Assembly (NCBI RefSeq): GCF_023699475.1
Contig: NZ_JALXFV010000008.1
Location: 720,583 to 784,582, forward strand
DNA from: Halomarina rubra
GTDB taxonomy: Archaea; Halobacteriota; Halobacteria; Halobacteriales; Haloarculaceae
Direction of reading: 5' to 3'
Length of the DNA: 64,000 nt
Shown here piece by piece: positions 33,598 to 41,138 of the stretch. The position numbers and the translations under genes were made by a program. Position 1 is the first letter of the stretch. Each line of letters starts with the position of its first letter. Under the pieces are notes generated by a model that was not told the origin of the DNA, ran no database searches, and saw only the letters and a list, made by a program, of their open reading frames with translations.

Positions 33598-33857
33598 TTT
33601 CACCACCGCGCTGTCGGGTGGTTTCCTGCAACTAGCCTGGAACGGTGACCCTCCCGTAATGGAGACTTTAGCAGCGGCGCGATACCGACCGAGCGGCGAA
33701 GGTGACAGCTCGCCGTCGAGACGGTTAGTCGTCGAGACGCGTCCAGACCCCGGAGAACGACTGAATTCCTCTCGAAAACGGTGACCGTCGGTGGACGTTG
33801 ACTGTTGCACTACGTCTGACCCTACACCGTGTCAACAGCTACCTAACGGACGGCGGT
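33598..33857. other. Intergenic remainder, no gene supported
   Basis: This is the rest of the 334-base space between the winged-helix and RAD55-like genes. It is less GC-rich than its surroundings. It has a direct repeat GTCGAGACG at 33715-33723 and 33731-33739. I see no open frame with haloarchaeal composition and no tRNA. Its function is unknown. Confidence 0.4.
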
Positions 33858-34484
33858 TCAGGCGATGTCGCGACTGGTGTCGATGGCGACCCGTTCGGAG
33901 AGTTCGAGTTTGATGACCTCGTTGAGCGCGCGGCCGCCACGGAACTTCGGTACGGCTAGGCGGTTCTCGACGCTGTCGGCACCCACCGTCGTCGAGAGGT
34001 CGAACACCACGTCGGCCATGAACCGGGTCGTATCGCGGCCCTGTGGGACGTTCTGGCCGTCCAAGCAGTGGAGGATGGCCAGCCCGTTCGTGTTCGCCAT
34101 GTGGTTCTGCATCTCGTTGAGGAAGTTGCGGTAGCGGTCGTGGCTCGCGCGTTCGAGGACGTCAACGGGGTCGACGATGAGGTTCGAAGCGTCGGGCAAC
34201 GCGCTGACGAGTTTGGCGGCGTTGTCGATGGGCGCGTCGCCGGTGATGTGCCGGATGGTCGGGTCGCCCGTTCGGGCGGGGGAGGCGGCGATGCTCTCGC
34301 GAACCGCCTCTTCGGTTCTGCCGAGCGAGATGTACAGCGTCCCCCGCATCGCAGTGAGTTCGTTGAGGAACAGTTCGACCTGACTTCCGGGCTGGGCACA
34401 GAGGGCGATGGTACTACCGGCCGGGACGCCACCACCGAGTTTCCGGTCCAGTACCTCGATACCAGTCTGTAGCCGCTTCGCCAT
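33858..34484 (-). CDS. RAD55/KaiC-like protein with degenerate P-loop (DUF7504-like)
   Basis: A 208-residue RecA-fold protein: RLQTGIEVLDRKLGGGVPAG is the usual KaiC/RAD55 start. The Walker A position reads ALCAQPGSQVELF instead of GxxxxGK[ST], so the Lys and Ser/Thr that hold phosphate are missing. Later parts, SALPDASNLIVDPVDVLER and GRDTTRFMADVVFDLSTTV, are intact family features. It is probably not an ATPase, and may instead be a signalling or scaffold partner. A TATA-like GTTAACC (34505-34511 on this strand) is about 24 bases upstream. It follows the MinD-like gene by 24 bases on the same strand. Confidence 0.8.
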   Translation of the reverse strand: MAKRLQTGIEVLDRKLGGGVPAGSTIALCAQPGSQVELFLNELTAMRGTLYISLGRTEEAVRESIAASPARTGDPTIRHITGDAPIDNAAKLVSALPDASNLIVDPVDVLERASHDRYRNFLNEMQNHMANTNGLAILHCLDGQNVPQGRDTTRFMADVVFDLSTTVGADSVENRLAVPKFRGGRALNEVIKLELSERVAIDTSRDIA

Positions 34485-34508
34485 GGGAAACAACTCTTTG
34501 CGTGACGG

Positions 34509-35138
34509 TTAACAGTTTCGGAGGGTCGCACGTTCTGATAGGTTCCGGTACGCCGTGCGAGCGGCCGGCGAAGCGAGCGGGTCTCCGACCCGTGGAACGT
34601 CGATTACGGGTGAGGAAACGACTCTGTGCAGTTCTGTCCCGAGCGTGTCACGACCGAGGAGTGCCGTCCCCACGGGCGGGGCGGCGAGCGTCCGCGCCAT
34701 CGCCGCGGCCTTCACCCCGTCGCGGAGACTGGCCGGTCGCGCGGACGTGACGAGTAACGACCGGTCGGCGGCCCGGAGCGCACCGGCGACGGTCCGCCCG
34801 GCCCCCGCCGGACAGTCGACGACCACGCGCTCTGGACGGGTGGCCAGCGCGTCGAGGAGTCGCCGCGTCCGGGTCCGGTCCCGTGGGAGCGTGAGCAGTC
34901 TGACGCCGGGCCAGTCGGGATGGTCGACACCGGGTGACACTCCCAGACCGTCGGTGACGGACCCGCTTCGTTCGACGCGGTGGCCCGTGTCGACCCCGGC
35001 GGTCCGGGCGAGGTCCGGCAGGTCCCGGTCTGCGTCGACGGCGAGCACATCGACCCCCCGCTCGCCGAGGGCACGAGCGACGCCGAGCGCCGTCGTCGTC
35101 TTCCCGACACCACCCTTGCCACCGGTCACCGCGAGCAT
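34509..35138 (-). CDS. MinD/ParA-family P-loop ATPase
   Basis: A 209-residue deviant-Walker ATPase: [20 protein letters not shown] has both lysines, [15 protein letters not shown] is the A' region, and [13 protein letters not shown] the Walker B. It lacks a clear C-terminal membrane-targeting helix, ending [13 protein letters not shown]. Haloarchaea carry several MinD homologues, some controlling motility or shape protein placement; this one's partner is unknown but the adjacent RAD55-like gene is a candidate. The ATG is leaderless with a TTGAAGTAC box (about 35160-35168 on this strand). Divergent from pyrB. Confidence 0.87.
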   Translation of the reverse strand: MLAVTGGKGGVGKTTTALGVARALGERGVDVLAVDADRDLPDLARTAGVDTGHRVERSGSVTDGLGVSPGVDHPDWPGVRLLTLPRDRTRTRRLLDALATRPERVVVDCPAGAGRTVAGALRAADRSLLVTSARPASLRDGVKAAAMARTLAAPPVGTALLGRDTLGTELHRVVSSPVIDVPRVGDPLASPAARTAYRNLSERATLRNC

Positions 35139-35274
35139 ACCGGTCGTGGTCGCTCGCTCGTACTTCAACCCTCGCGCGGACGCCGGCGGCGTAGCCGGAA
35201 GCACGGAGGCACGTGGGCGGACCGGGGTGAGCGCTTCGGGAGATTCAAGGCGGTTCCGGGTCCTCCCACGAACG

Positions 35275-36198
35275 ATGCGGCACGACCACCTCATCACCGC
35301 CACACAGCTCTCGCGGGACGACATCGAGACCGTCCTCGACCGTGCCGCCGAGATTGCCGACGACCCGCCCGAGCGTGACGCGGTACTCGGCCTGCTGTTC
35401 TTCGAACCGAGCACGCGGACGAAGATGAGCTTCGACGCCGCGATGAAACGCCTCGGCGGGACGACCGTCGACATGGGCAGCGTCGACTCCTCCTCGGTGA
35501 AGAAAGGCGAGACGCTCGCCGACACCGTCCGCGTCGTCGAGGGGTACGCCGACGCGCTCGTCCTCCGTCACCCCAGCGAGGGCGCGGCGAAGATGGCGAG
35601 TCGCTTCGTCGACGTTCCACTGGTGAACGCGGGCGACGGTGCGGGCCAACACCCCTCCCAGACGCTGCTCGACCTCTACACCATCCGGGAGAACGCCGGT
35701 CTCGACGACCTGACGGTGGGTATCATGGGCGACCTGAAGTACGGCCGGACGGTCCACTCGCTGGCGAGTGCGCTGACGAACTTCGACGCTCGTCAGCACT
35801 TCATCAGTCCGGAGTCCCTCCAGTTACCCCGGAGCGTCCGCTTCGACCTCCACCAGGAGGGGGCACAGGTCCGGGAACACACCGACCTGGAGGCCATCCT
35901 GCCGGAACTCGACGTGCTGTACGTCACACGCATCCAGCGCGAGCGGTTCCCCGACGAGAACGAGTACCGGCAGGTGGCCGGTCAGTACCGCATCACCCCC
36001 GAGACCCTGGAGGACGCGAAGGACGACCTCGTGTTGATGCACCCGCTCCCGCGGGTCGACGAGATATCACCCGAGGTCGACGACCTGCCACAGGCGACGT
36101 ACTTCGAACAGGCACACAACGGCGTCCCCGTTCGGATGGCGCTGCTCGACATGCTGCTGGAGAACGCCGGCGTCGAGACGGGGGGTGACTCGCGATGA
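35275..36198 (+). CDS. pyrB: Aspartate carbamoyltransferase, catalytic chain
   Basis: A 307-residue catalytic subunit that makes carbamoyl-aspartate, the first committed step of pyrimidine synthesis. Signature residues are [20 protein letters not shown] (carbamoyl-phosphate binding), [27 protein letters not shown] and [14 protein letters not shown]. The regulatory chain gene overlaps its stop by four bases. The start has a weak TATA-like GATTCAAG about 27 bases upstream. Divergent from the MinD-like gene. Confidence 0.97.
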   Translation: MRHDHLITATQLSRDDIETVLDRAAEIADDPPERDAVLGLLFFEPSTRTKMSFDAAMKRLGGTTVDMGSVDSSSVKKGETLADTVRVVEGYADALVLRHPSEGAAKMASRFVDVPLVNAGDGAGQHPSQTLLDLYTIRENAGLDDLTVGIMGDLKYGRTVHSLASALTNFDARQHFISPESLQLPRSVRFDLHQEGAQVREHTDLEAILPELDVLYVTRIQRERFPDENEYRQVAGQYRITPETLEDAKDDLVLMHPLPRVDEISPEVDDLPQATYFEQAHNGVPVRMALLDMLLENAGVETGGDSR

Positions 36199-36650
36199 GC
36201 GACCACCAACTGCGCGTCAGCAAGATCCGCAGCGGGACCGTCATCGACCACGTCCCCGGCGGCCAGGCGCTCCGGGTGCTCGCCATCCTCGGCATCGACG
36301 GGACCGGCGGCGAGACGGTCTCGGTCGCCATGAACGTACCCAGCGACGACATGGGGGCGAAGGACATCGTGAAGGTCGAGGACCGCGAGTTGAGTCAGGC
36401 CGAGGTGGACGTCATCTCGCTCATCGCCCCCGAGGCGACTATCAACATCGTCCGCGACTTCGACGTCGTCGAGAAGAACCGTGTCGTCCGCCCCGAACAG
36501 GTGACGGGCGTGCTCCAGTGTCCGAACGCGAACTGCATCACGACCGCCGACGAACCCGTCCGGAGCGAGTTCACCGTCCTCTCGGAGGGGGTTCGGTGTG
36601 TCTACTGCGACACCCTCCTCAGAGACGACATCGCCGCACACATCGACTAG
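36195..36650 (+). CDS. pyrI: Aspartate carbamoyltransferase, regulatory chain
   Basis: A 151-residue regulatory subunit giving feedback control by nucleotides. The N-terminal allosteric domain ([20 protein letters not shown]) is followed by a zinc domain with two cysteine pairs, CPNANC and CVYC. Its ATG overlaps the pyrB stop (ATGA), so the chains are co-translated. The TAG stop at 36648-36650 touches the TATA box of the next tiny gene. Confidence 0.97.
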   Translation: MSDHQLRVSKIRSGTVIDHVPGGQALRVLAILGIDGTGGETVSVAMNVPSDDMGAKDIVKVEDRELSQAEVDVISLIAPEATINIVRDFDVVEKNRVVRPEQVTGVLQCPNANCITTADEPVRSEFTVLSEGVRCVYCDTLLRDDIAAHID

Positions 36651-36680
36651 TTTCAAGCGCCCCCGGTCCCGAGTGACGGT

Positions 36681-36842
36681 GTGCGCTCGCCCTCCCCCTC
36701 CGACCTGTTCGTCGTCTCTGGACTGACAGCGTTCGCCGCGGTGACCGGACACCTCCTGTTGGCGGTGGCCGCTGCGTTCGCGCTCCGAAGCGACACCCGA
36801 CAGTGGGTCGAACGACGACTCCGTCGAGGAGAACAGCTATAA
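36681..36842 (+). CDS. Tiny membrane protein, 53 residues, leaderless GTG start
   Basis: GTG at 36681 opens a 53-codon frame to TAA 36840-36842: it begins VRSPSPSDLFVVSGLTAFAA, has one or two hydrophobic stretches (about residues 9-35) and a basic end WVERRLRRGEQL. A TATA-like GTTTCAAG at 36650-36657, just overlapping the pyrI stop, is 27 bases before the GTG. The promoter spacing and the membrane-type composition support a real gene. No family recognised. Confidence 0.62.
   Translation: MRSPSPSDLFVVSGLTAFAAVTGHLLLAVAAAFALRSDTRQWVERRLRRGEQL
36837..36842 (+). promoter_or_regulatory. TATA box overlapping a stop codon
   Basis: CTATAA, 27 bases before the ATG at 36867, includes the TAA stop of the 53-residue gene. 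It supports the 22-residue gene downstream. Confidence 0.5.
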
Positions 36843-36866
36843 CGTCGGACAGTAACGTATCCGGTG

Positions 36867-36935
36867 ATGTCCCGCAAGGTACTCATGCTCGTTGCACTGG
36901 TCGCAGTCGCCGTCGCCTTCATGGCGCGCCGATAG
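36867..36935 (+). CDS. Micro-protein, 22 residues, single transmembrane segment
   Basis: ATG 36867 to TAG 36933-36935 encodes MSRKVLMLVALVAVAVAF plus ARR-type end: basic residues, 16 hydrophobic residues, then MARR. This is a complete minimal membrane-anchored peptide. The CTATAA box at 36837-36842 has exact leaderless spacing. I recall similar 20-30 residue haloarchaeal peptides but cannot check; function unknown. Confidence 0.58.
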   Translation: MSRKVLMLVALVAVAVAFMARR

Positions 36936-37024
36936 ACCGACAGCACCGACGACGACCACCGACCCACACGGGTCCGGTCCCCGTTTTTCGAACGACTTAC
37001 CCCCGAGCCACTGCGAGGGCGGGT

Positions 37025-37852
37025 ATGTACGGCGTCGTCACCCGCAACGCCCCCGAACTGGAGTGGTCGGAGTTCGACCGCGCGTTCTTCGAGGCGAAAG
37101 ACGTCTCGGGTCGTGCCGCCGACCCCGAACCGAACGCCGTCAACATGGTGTCGTGTTTCGCGGACAACGCTGCCGCGCGAGGCAACCCCAGCCTCGTCCC
37201 GGTCGACGACGAGGGCAACCGCGCGACCCGCGAACAGCCGTACTTCGACTGGTCGTTCGTCTGTCCGACCCACCCCGACTACCGCGAGGGCCTGCTGGAG
37301 ACCATCGCGGACTGTGCGGCCGTCTCGCCGGACGTGCGTCTCGACGACGTGGGGTTCCCGCGTCCAGAGTACTGTCGGTGTGACCGGTGTGAGCGGCTGT
37401 TCGCCGAGAGTAGCTCCGACGACCGCTTCGACTGGCGGGCGTCGGTCATCGAGTCGTTCGTCGCCGAGGCACGCGACCGGGTCCCCGGCCGCCTCTACCT
37501 CACGCTGTACCCCAACCCGTACCCCGGGCACCTGCGCGAGCGCACGGGTGTCGACCCCGAAGCGCTCGACGAGTACGTCGACGAGTACGTCGTCCCGATC
37601 TACGACATGGCGTACTCGACGACGTACTGGCTGGAGATACTCGCTCAGGGGTTCGTCGACGAACTGGTGACGCCCTTCTCCATCGAGTTGTACGCCGTCG
37701 ACGTCGACCCAGACGCACTCGGGAAGGCGACGGAGGTGGCCGGCGCGTACGCCAAGGACGTGCTGTTCGGCTACGATGCCTCGAACGCCCGGGCGACACT
37801 TCGGCGATTCGAGGCGGACGCCCGTGAGGGCAAGCGGTTCGAACCCGAATAG
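37025..37852 (+). CDS. TIM-barrel, glycoside-hydrolase-like protein with Cys cluster
   Basis: A 275-residue protein. YFDWSFVCPTHPDYREGLLE, then VRLDDVGFPRPEYCRCDRCE, then RLYLTLYPNPYPGHLRERTG and VVPIYDMAYSTTYWLEILAQ form the strand-helix order of a glycosidase-type (beta/alpha)8 barrel. The Asp pair followed by CxCxxC is like the GHL6-type hypothetical glycosidases. There is no signal peptide, so it is cytoplasmic. Substrate unknown and catalysis unproven. The ATG at 37025 has a TTAC box (36997-37000) 27 bases upstream. Confidence 0.68.
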   Translation: MYGVVTRNAPELEWSEFDRAFFEAKDVSGRAADPEPNAVNMVSCFADNAAARGNPSLVPVDDEGNRATREQPYFDWSFVCPTHPDYREGLLETIADCAAVSPDVRLDDVGFPRPEYCRCDRCERLFAESSSDDRFDWRASVIESFVAEARDRVPGRLYLTLYPNPYPGHLRERTGVDPEALDEYVDEYVVPIYDMAYSTTYWLEILAQGFVDELVTPFSIELYAVDVDPDALGKATEVAGAYAKDVLFGYDASNARATLRRFEADAREGKRFEPE

Positions 37853-37856
37853 CGGC

Positions 37857-38036
37857 TCACGCCGGCCCGTGGACGAACGGGAACGTCGCGCCACAGCTGT
37901 CGCAGGTCGTCTCCTCCTCGACCAGTCCCTCGCGTTCCGAAGCTCCGCGCTCGGTGCCGACGAAGCGACGGCCCTCGGGGACGCTGAGGTACGTCGAGGC
38001 CCTGCAGTTCGGACAGGTCGCGCCGACCAGCCCCAT
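37857..38036 (-). CDS. 59-residue zinc-ribbon protein
   Basis: ATG at 38034-38036, TGA at 37857-37859. It starts MGLVGATCPNCRASTYLSVP and ends with TTCDSCGATFPFVHGPA, so two CxxC knuckles bind one zinc, as in small nucleic-acid or protein-contact ribbons. Its ATG overlaps the Nudix gene's TGA by one base (TGATG), so the two are translationally coupled and likely partners. Reads as a true gene by cysteine pattern and coupling; function unknown. Confidence 0.75.
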   Translation of the reverse strand: MGLVGATCPNCRASTYLSVPEGRRFVGTERGASEREGLVEEETTCDSCGATFPFVHGPA

Positions 38037-38608
38037 CAGTGCGCCTCCGCGTGCCAGGCGAGCAGGTCCTCGCGGTCACGAGTGTCCGCGGGGAGTTCGT
38101 CGAAGCCGAACCAGCGCGCCGCGCTTATCTCGCAGTCGGGGTCGGTCACCTCGGGGGCGAACGACTCCGCGCGGGCGGCGAACACCGGCAACACGCCCGT
38201 CGTCTCGTACTCCCCGGAGCGGATGGTGAGGCGGGTCACCATCGCCAGCCCGTCGTAGGTGGCGTCGACGCCCGCTTCTTCCCCGAGTTCGCGGCGAGCG
38301 GTCTGGCGGTAGCTCTCTTCGCGTTCGACACAGCCGCCGGGGAGCACCCACAGGTCGACGCCCTCGTGGCGAACGAGCAGGAGTTCGTCCGGGGCTCCGT
38401 CCGCCTCGCGGTGGACGACGGTGTGTGCGCCGTACGGTGCGCCACAGTCCCGGACGCGACGAGCGAGTCGCTCGAAGCGGCCTCGCGAGACACGTTCGGT
38501 CCGCTCGAACGCGATGTAGTCGTCGTACCGGTCGGTCAGGTCGTGGTACGCGCGCTGTGCGCGCTGGTCGGCCTCCCGGGAGAGGAACCAGCACTCGTCG
38601 ACGGTCAT
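38036..38608 (-). CDS. Nudix hydrolase
   Basis: A 190-residue protein with a full Nudix box GGCVEREESYRQTARRELGE followed by EAGV, which binds the metal for cleaving nucleoside diphosphate-linked compounds. A helical N-terminal part of about 65 residues precedes the domain (QRAYHDLTDRYDDYIAFER), a haloarchaeal form. Substrate unknown. A 59-residue zinc ribbon overlaps its stop. Upstream, facing the divergent gene, are 7-base inverted arms (38645-38651 and 38668-38674). Confidence 0.9.
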   Translation of the reverse strand: MTVDECWFLSREADQRAQRAYHDLTDRYDDYIAFERTERVSRGRFERLARRVRDCGAPYGAHTVVHREADGAPDELLLVRHEGVDLWVLPGGCVEREESYRQTARRELGEEAGVDATYDGLAMVTRLTIRSGEYETTGVLPVFAARAESFAPEVTDPDCEISAARWFGFDELPADTRDREDLLAWHAEAH

Positions 38609-38763
38609 GTCATCGTGGCACCTCGGGGCGGGGTCGCGCGGACGGGTCGGTCATTCTCGGGGGCTACACCGACCGGCCGGAAAGAGGCTTCGGCGAGCGC
38701 GGCCATCGACGGCACGCTCGGTGAATCACGGTCTTTTTGCCCGCCGGCGGGGTACCGACGGCT

Positions 38764-39003
38764 ATGGCATTCGACGAAGACGACACGGTCGTCCTCAACG
38801 ACAAGCACAGCGACTACGACGGCGAGACGGGCGTCGTCACCCAGAAGGTCGAGAACATGTTCGGCGAGGCCACCTACACCGTGAGCTTCGACGACGGGCA
38901 GGAACAGGGCGTCCCCGCCGACGCACTCGAGGCCGCCTCGGACGACGAGGACGCCGACGAGGACGCCGACGCGGACACCGACGCGGACACCGACGAGGAG
39001 TAA
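38764..39003 (+). CDS. Small acidic SH3-like protein (DUF1918-like)
   Basis: A 79-residue protein. Residues 1-55 read like a small beta-barrel of the DUF1918 kind: DDTVVLNDKHSDYDGETGVV and FGEATYTVSFDDGQEQGVPA. The end is a run of Asp/Glu/Ala repeats, extreme even for a haloarchaeon. A TATA-like CTTTTTGCC (38732-38740) is 27 bases upstream. The COG1325 RNA-binding gene starts six bases after its stop, so they form an operon. Role unknown. Confidence 0.78.
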   Translation: MAFDEDDTVVLNDKHSDYDGETGVVTQKVENMFGEATYTVSFDDGQEQGVPADALEAASDDEDADEDADADTDADTDEE

Positions 39004-39008
39004 TCGCC

Positions 39009-39434
39009 GTGTCGAGCGTCCCGTTCCACTACGTCGACGTCCAGGCGTTCTGCTACGCCACGGAGGACGAGGTGCGCGTCGAGCGGGCGCTCCGGACGAT
39101 GCTCCCCGACGACTACCCCGTCGAACGCGCCGAGAACACCGGGTTCCACGGCGACCCCATCGTCGTCCTCTCGGCGCGTGTCGAGAACGCCGACGACGTG
39201 CGTCACGTCCTCTCGCGACTCGCCGACTCCGAGGACCTCGACGCCATCGTCGACGAACTCGACCGCCGCGTGACCGAGGACTGCGAACTGTACATGTACC
39301 TCGACAAGCAGGCCGCGCTCGCCGGCGACGTCGAACTCGGCGAGGGACTCTCGGTCCGCGGGAAGGTCGAGGCGTACCCCGCGAAGAAAGACGCCGCCGT
39401 CGAGAACGTGCGTGCGGCGCTGGGCGAACTGTAA
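39009..39434 (+). CDS. COG1325-type RNA-binding protein (exosome-superoperon member)
   Basis: A 141-residue protein starting at GTG: VPFHYVDVQAFCYATEDEVR, then ERAENTGFHGDPIVVLSARV and RRVTEDCELYMYLDKQAALA. It is the family known as DUF54/COG1325, a predicted archaeal RNA-binding protein that is linked to exosome and RNase P genes in other archaea. The GTG, six bases after the preceding stop, gives the normal N-terminus. RNase P protein genes follow after a 319-base gap, consistent with a role in RNA processing. Confidence 0.88.
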   Translation: MSSVPFHYVDVQAFCYATEDEVRVERALRTMLPDDYPVERAENTGFHGDPIVVLSARVENADDVRHVLSRLADSEDLDAIVDELDRRVTEDCELYMYLDKQAALAGDVELGEGLSVRGKVEAYPAKKDAAVENVRAALGEL

Positions 39435-39753
39435 CCGTTCGCGAGCAGACTCCTCTCGGGGACTCTCCCCGTATGCTTCACTTACGGCCGCCGACGGCGG
39501 TGAACTGTGCTACTAACTAACTCTCCTCACCCGTACTGGCAGGTGGTCACAGTCGACGTACACACTGCGTAGACGCGCTGTGACCCCGACGGACGGCCGT
39601 CGGCGGTGACGGGGGTACGCCGGCTGGTCGCACACGGTCGCCCCCGATTCACCGTGGGTCGCACACCTGTCATGGGGGACGCGACGTCCCGCGAGGGACA
39701 CACTCCTTCGACGAACCCGAACGGTCAACAGTGACGACGCCGAACCGCGAGGC
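39435..39753 (+). other. 319-base gap with consecutive hairpins upstream of rnp3
   Basis: No gene is supported here. In the + direction it can fold a series of stems: CCGCC/GGCGG (39490-39502), GGTCACAG/CTGTGACC (39545-39552 with 39578-39585), then directly CCGACGG/CCGTCGG (39586-39592 with 39597-39603), and CGGGGG/CCCCCG (39610-39615 with 39641-39646). GTCGCACAC occurs twice, 30 bases apart (39628-39636 and 39658-39666). A CTAACTAAC element (39512-39520) is TATA-like, and transcription from it would begin near the second stem. Candidate small RNA or long structured leader of rnp3. It lacks the conserved pieces of RNase P RNA and SRP RNA that I know. Confidence 0.4.
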
Positions 39754-40452
39754 GTGTACGAAGCCGTCACCCCTCGCCCGGACGGGTCGAGCACCGTTGC
39801 TCGGTTCGCGCTGACCGCCGCCGACCAGGGGTACGACGGCATCGTCGTCCGTGCGGACGCAGACACCGACTGTGACTACGACGCCGGAGCCATCGCCGAC
39901 CGCTACGGCGTCGACGTGGTCGAGGGCTGTGAGGTCCGCGCCGACGACCGGACGGCCGCGGCGAGCGCCGTCGACCGCCTCCGGGAGCGCCACACCGTCG
40001 TCTGCGTCCGCGGTGGGACGCTCAACCGCTTCGCAGTCGAGGACCCGCGCGTCGACGTGGTGACCCGGCCGATGGTCGACGGCGACGTCAACCACGTGCT
40101 GGCGAAGGCGGCGGCGCGAAACGGCGTCCGCCTGGAGTTCGCGTTCGACCGTGTCCTGCGGGCCGACGGCGGCCGACGAGTGCAGGCGCTCCGTGGCCTC
40201 CGGAAACTCCGGGAGATGGTCGAACAGTACGACGCCCCTTTCGTCGTCAGCGCGGGTGCTGAGTCCCACCTCCACCTGCGCGCGCCCCGCGAACTGCTCG
40301 CGCTCGGCGACCTGCTGGGGTTCACGCACGACCAGGTCGAGACCGGTCTCCGCGAGTGGGGACGAATCACCGAGCGAAATCGCGAGGTCGTCTCCGATTC
40401 CTTCATTGAACCCGGCGTCAGACGTGGCAGGTATGAAGAAGACCATCGATGA
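39754..40452 (+). CDS. rnp3: Ribonuclease P protein component 3 (Rpp30)
   Basis: A 232-residue TIM-barrel protein of archaeal RNase P, which with the RNA trims tRNA 5' ends. GTG start at 39754 gives the usual N-terminus MYEAV. DSTVARFALTAADQGYDGI-like start (GSSTVARFALTAADQGYDGI), then HTVVCVRGGTLNRFAVEDPR and VDVVTRPMVDGDVNHVLAKA are typical. A stop codon (39607-39609) upstream in the frame and lack of other starts fix this choice. It overlaps the methyltransferase start by 20 bases. Rnp2 lies one gene further on. Confidence 0.92.
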   Translation: MYEAVTPRPDGSSTVARFALTAADQGYDGIVVRADADTDCDYDAGAIADRYGVDVVEGCEVRADDRTAAASAVDRLRERHTVVCVRGGTLNRFAVEDPRVDVVTRPMVDGDVNHVLAKAAARNGVRLEFAFDRVLRADGGRRVQALRGLRKLREMVEQYDAPFVVSAGAESHLHLRAPRELLALGDLLGFTHDQVETGLREWGRITERNREVVSDSFIEPGVRRGRYEEDHR

Positions 40453-41116
40453 ACACGCCGCCCGGTTCGACTCCATCGCCGGGGAGTACGACGACAGCCA
40501 GAACGACACCGAGGAGTACCGCGCCTGCGTCTCGCTGGTGATCGAGCACGCAGACCCCAATCCGGACGACGTGGTCCTCGACCTCGGGTGTGGGACGGGG
40601 GCCATCGGCCTCTCGCTCGCCGACTCGGCGGAGCGAGTCCTCGGTCGCGACGTGAGCGAGGGGATGATGGAACGAGCCCGCGAGAAGGCCGCCGACGCCG
40701 GCATCGAGAACTTCGAGGTCGAGTACGGAACGTTCCGCGACCCGAACGTCGAATCGGCCGATATTGGGTCGTCGGAGACACCCCAGGCCGACGGTCGCGA
40801 TGCTCGCGTCGACATCGTCGTGTCGAACTTCGCGATGCACCACCTCGCCAATGACGAGAAACGCGAGGCCATCCACGCCATCGCCGCGCTGAACCCCCGC
40901 CGGTTCGTGCTGGGCGACGTGATGTTCTTCGGCGAACCGAACCCGGAGAACCCGCTGTACAGCCCCGAAGTGGACGACCCCGCCACGGTCGGGATGCTCG
41001 CCGACGCGCTGACCGACGCCGGGTTCGCGCTCACCGCCGTCGAGATGGTCCACGAACAGTTCGGCGTGCTCGTCGCCGAGCGCTCGCCGAACGGCGGGCG
41101 CACCGTCGAGGAGTGA
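40433..41116 (+). CDS. Class I SAM-dependent methyltransferase
   Basis: A 227-residue methyltransferase with motif I in DDVVLDLGCGTGAIGLSLAD, acidic motif II after LGRDVSEGMMERARE, and VDIVVSNFAMHHLANDEKRE as motif IV. The small substrate or RNA target is unknown. It sits between the two RNase P protein genes and overlaps rnp3 by 20 bases, 22 bases before rnp2, so it is part of the same operon. An RNA target is an attractive guess, not shown. A longer frame upstream lies inside rnp3 and is not used. Confidence 0.88.
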   Translation: MKKTIDEHAARFDSIAGEYDDSQNDTEEYRACVSLVIEHADPNPDDVVLDLGCGTGAIGLSLADSAERVLGRDVSEGMMERAREKAADAGIENFEVEYGTFRDPNVESADIGSSETPQADGRDARVDIVVSNFAMHHLANDEKREAIHAIAALNPRRFVLGDVMFFGEPNPENPLYSPEVDDPATVGMLADALTDAGFALTAVEMVHEQFGVLVAERSPNGGRTVEE

Positions 41117-41138
41117 GGGCGGTCGACCGGAGTTCCCC

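Noticed and set aside
38645-38674. 7-base inverted arms GGTCGGT/ACCGACC upstream of the Nudix gene
   Set aside because: Not close to a recognisable TATA box of the Nudix gene, so too weak to list as an operator.
39435-39753. RNase P RNA or SRP RNA in the gap next to the RNase P protein genes
   Set aside because: The gap is structured but I do not find the conserved core sequences of either RNA, and it is short for haloarchaeal RNase P RNA.
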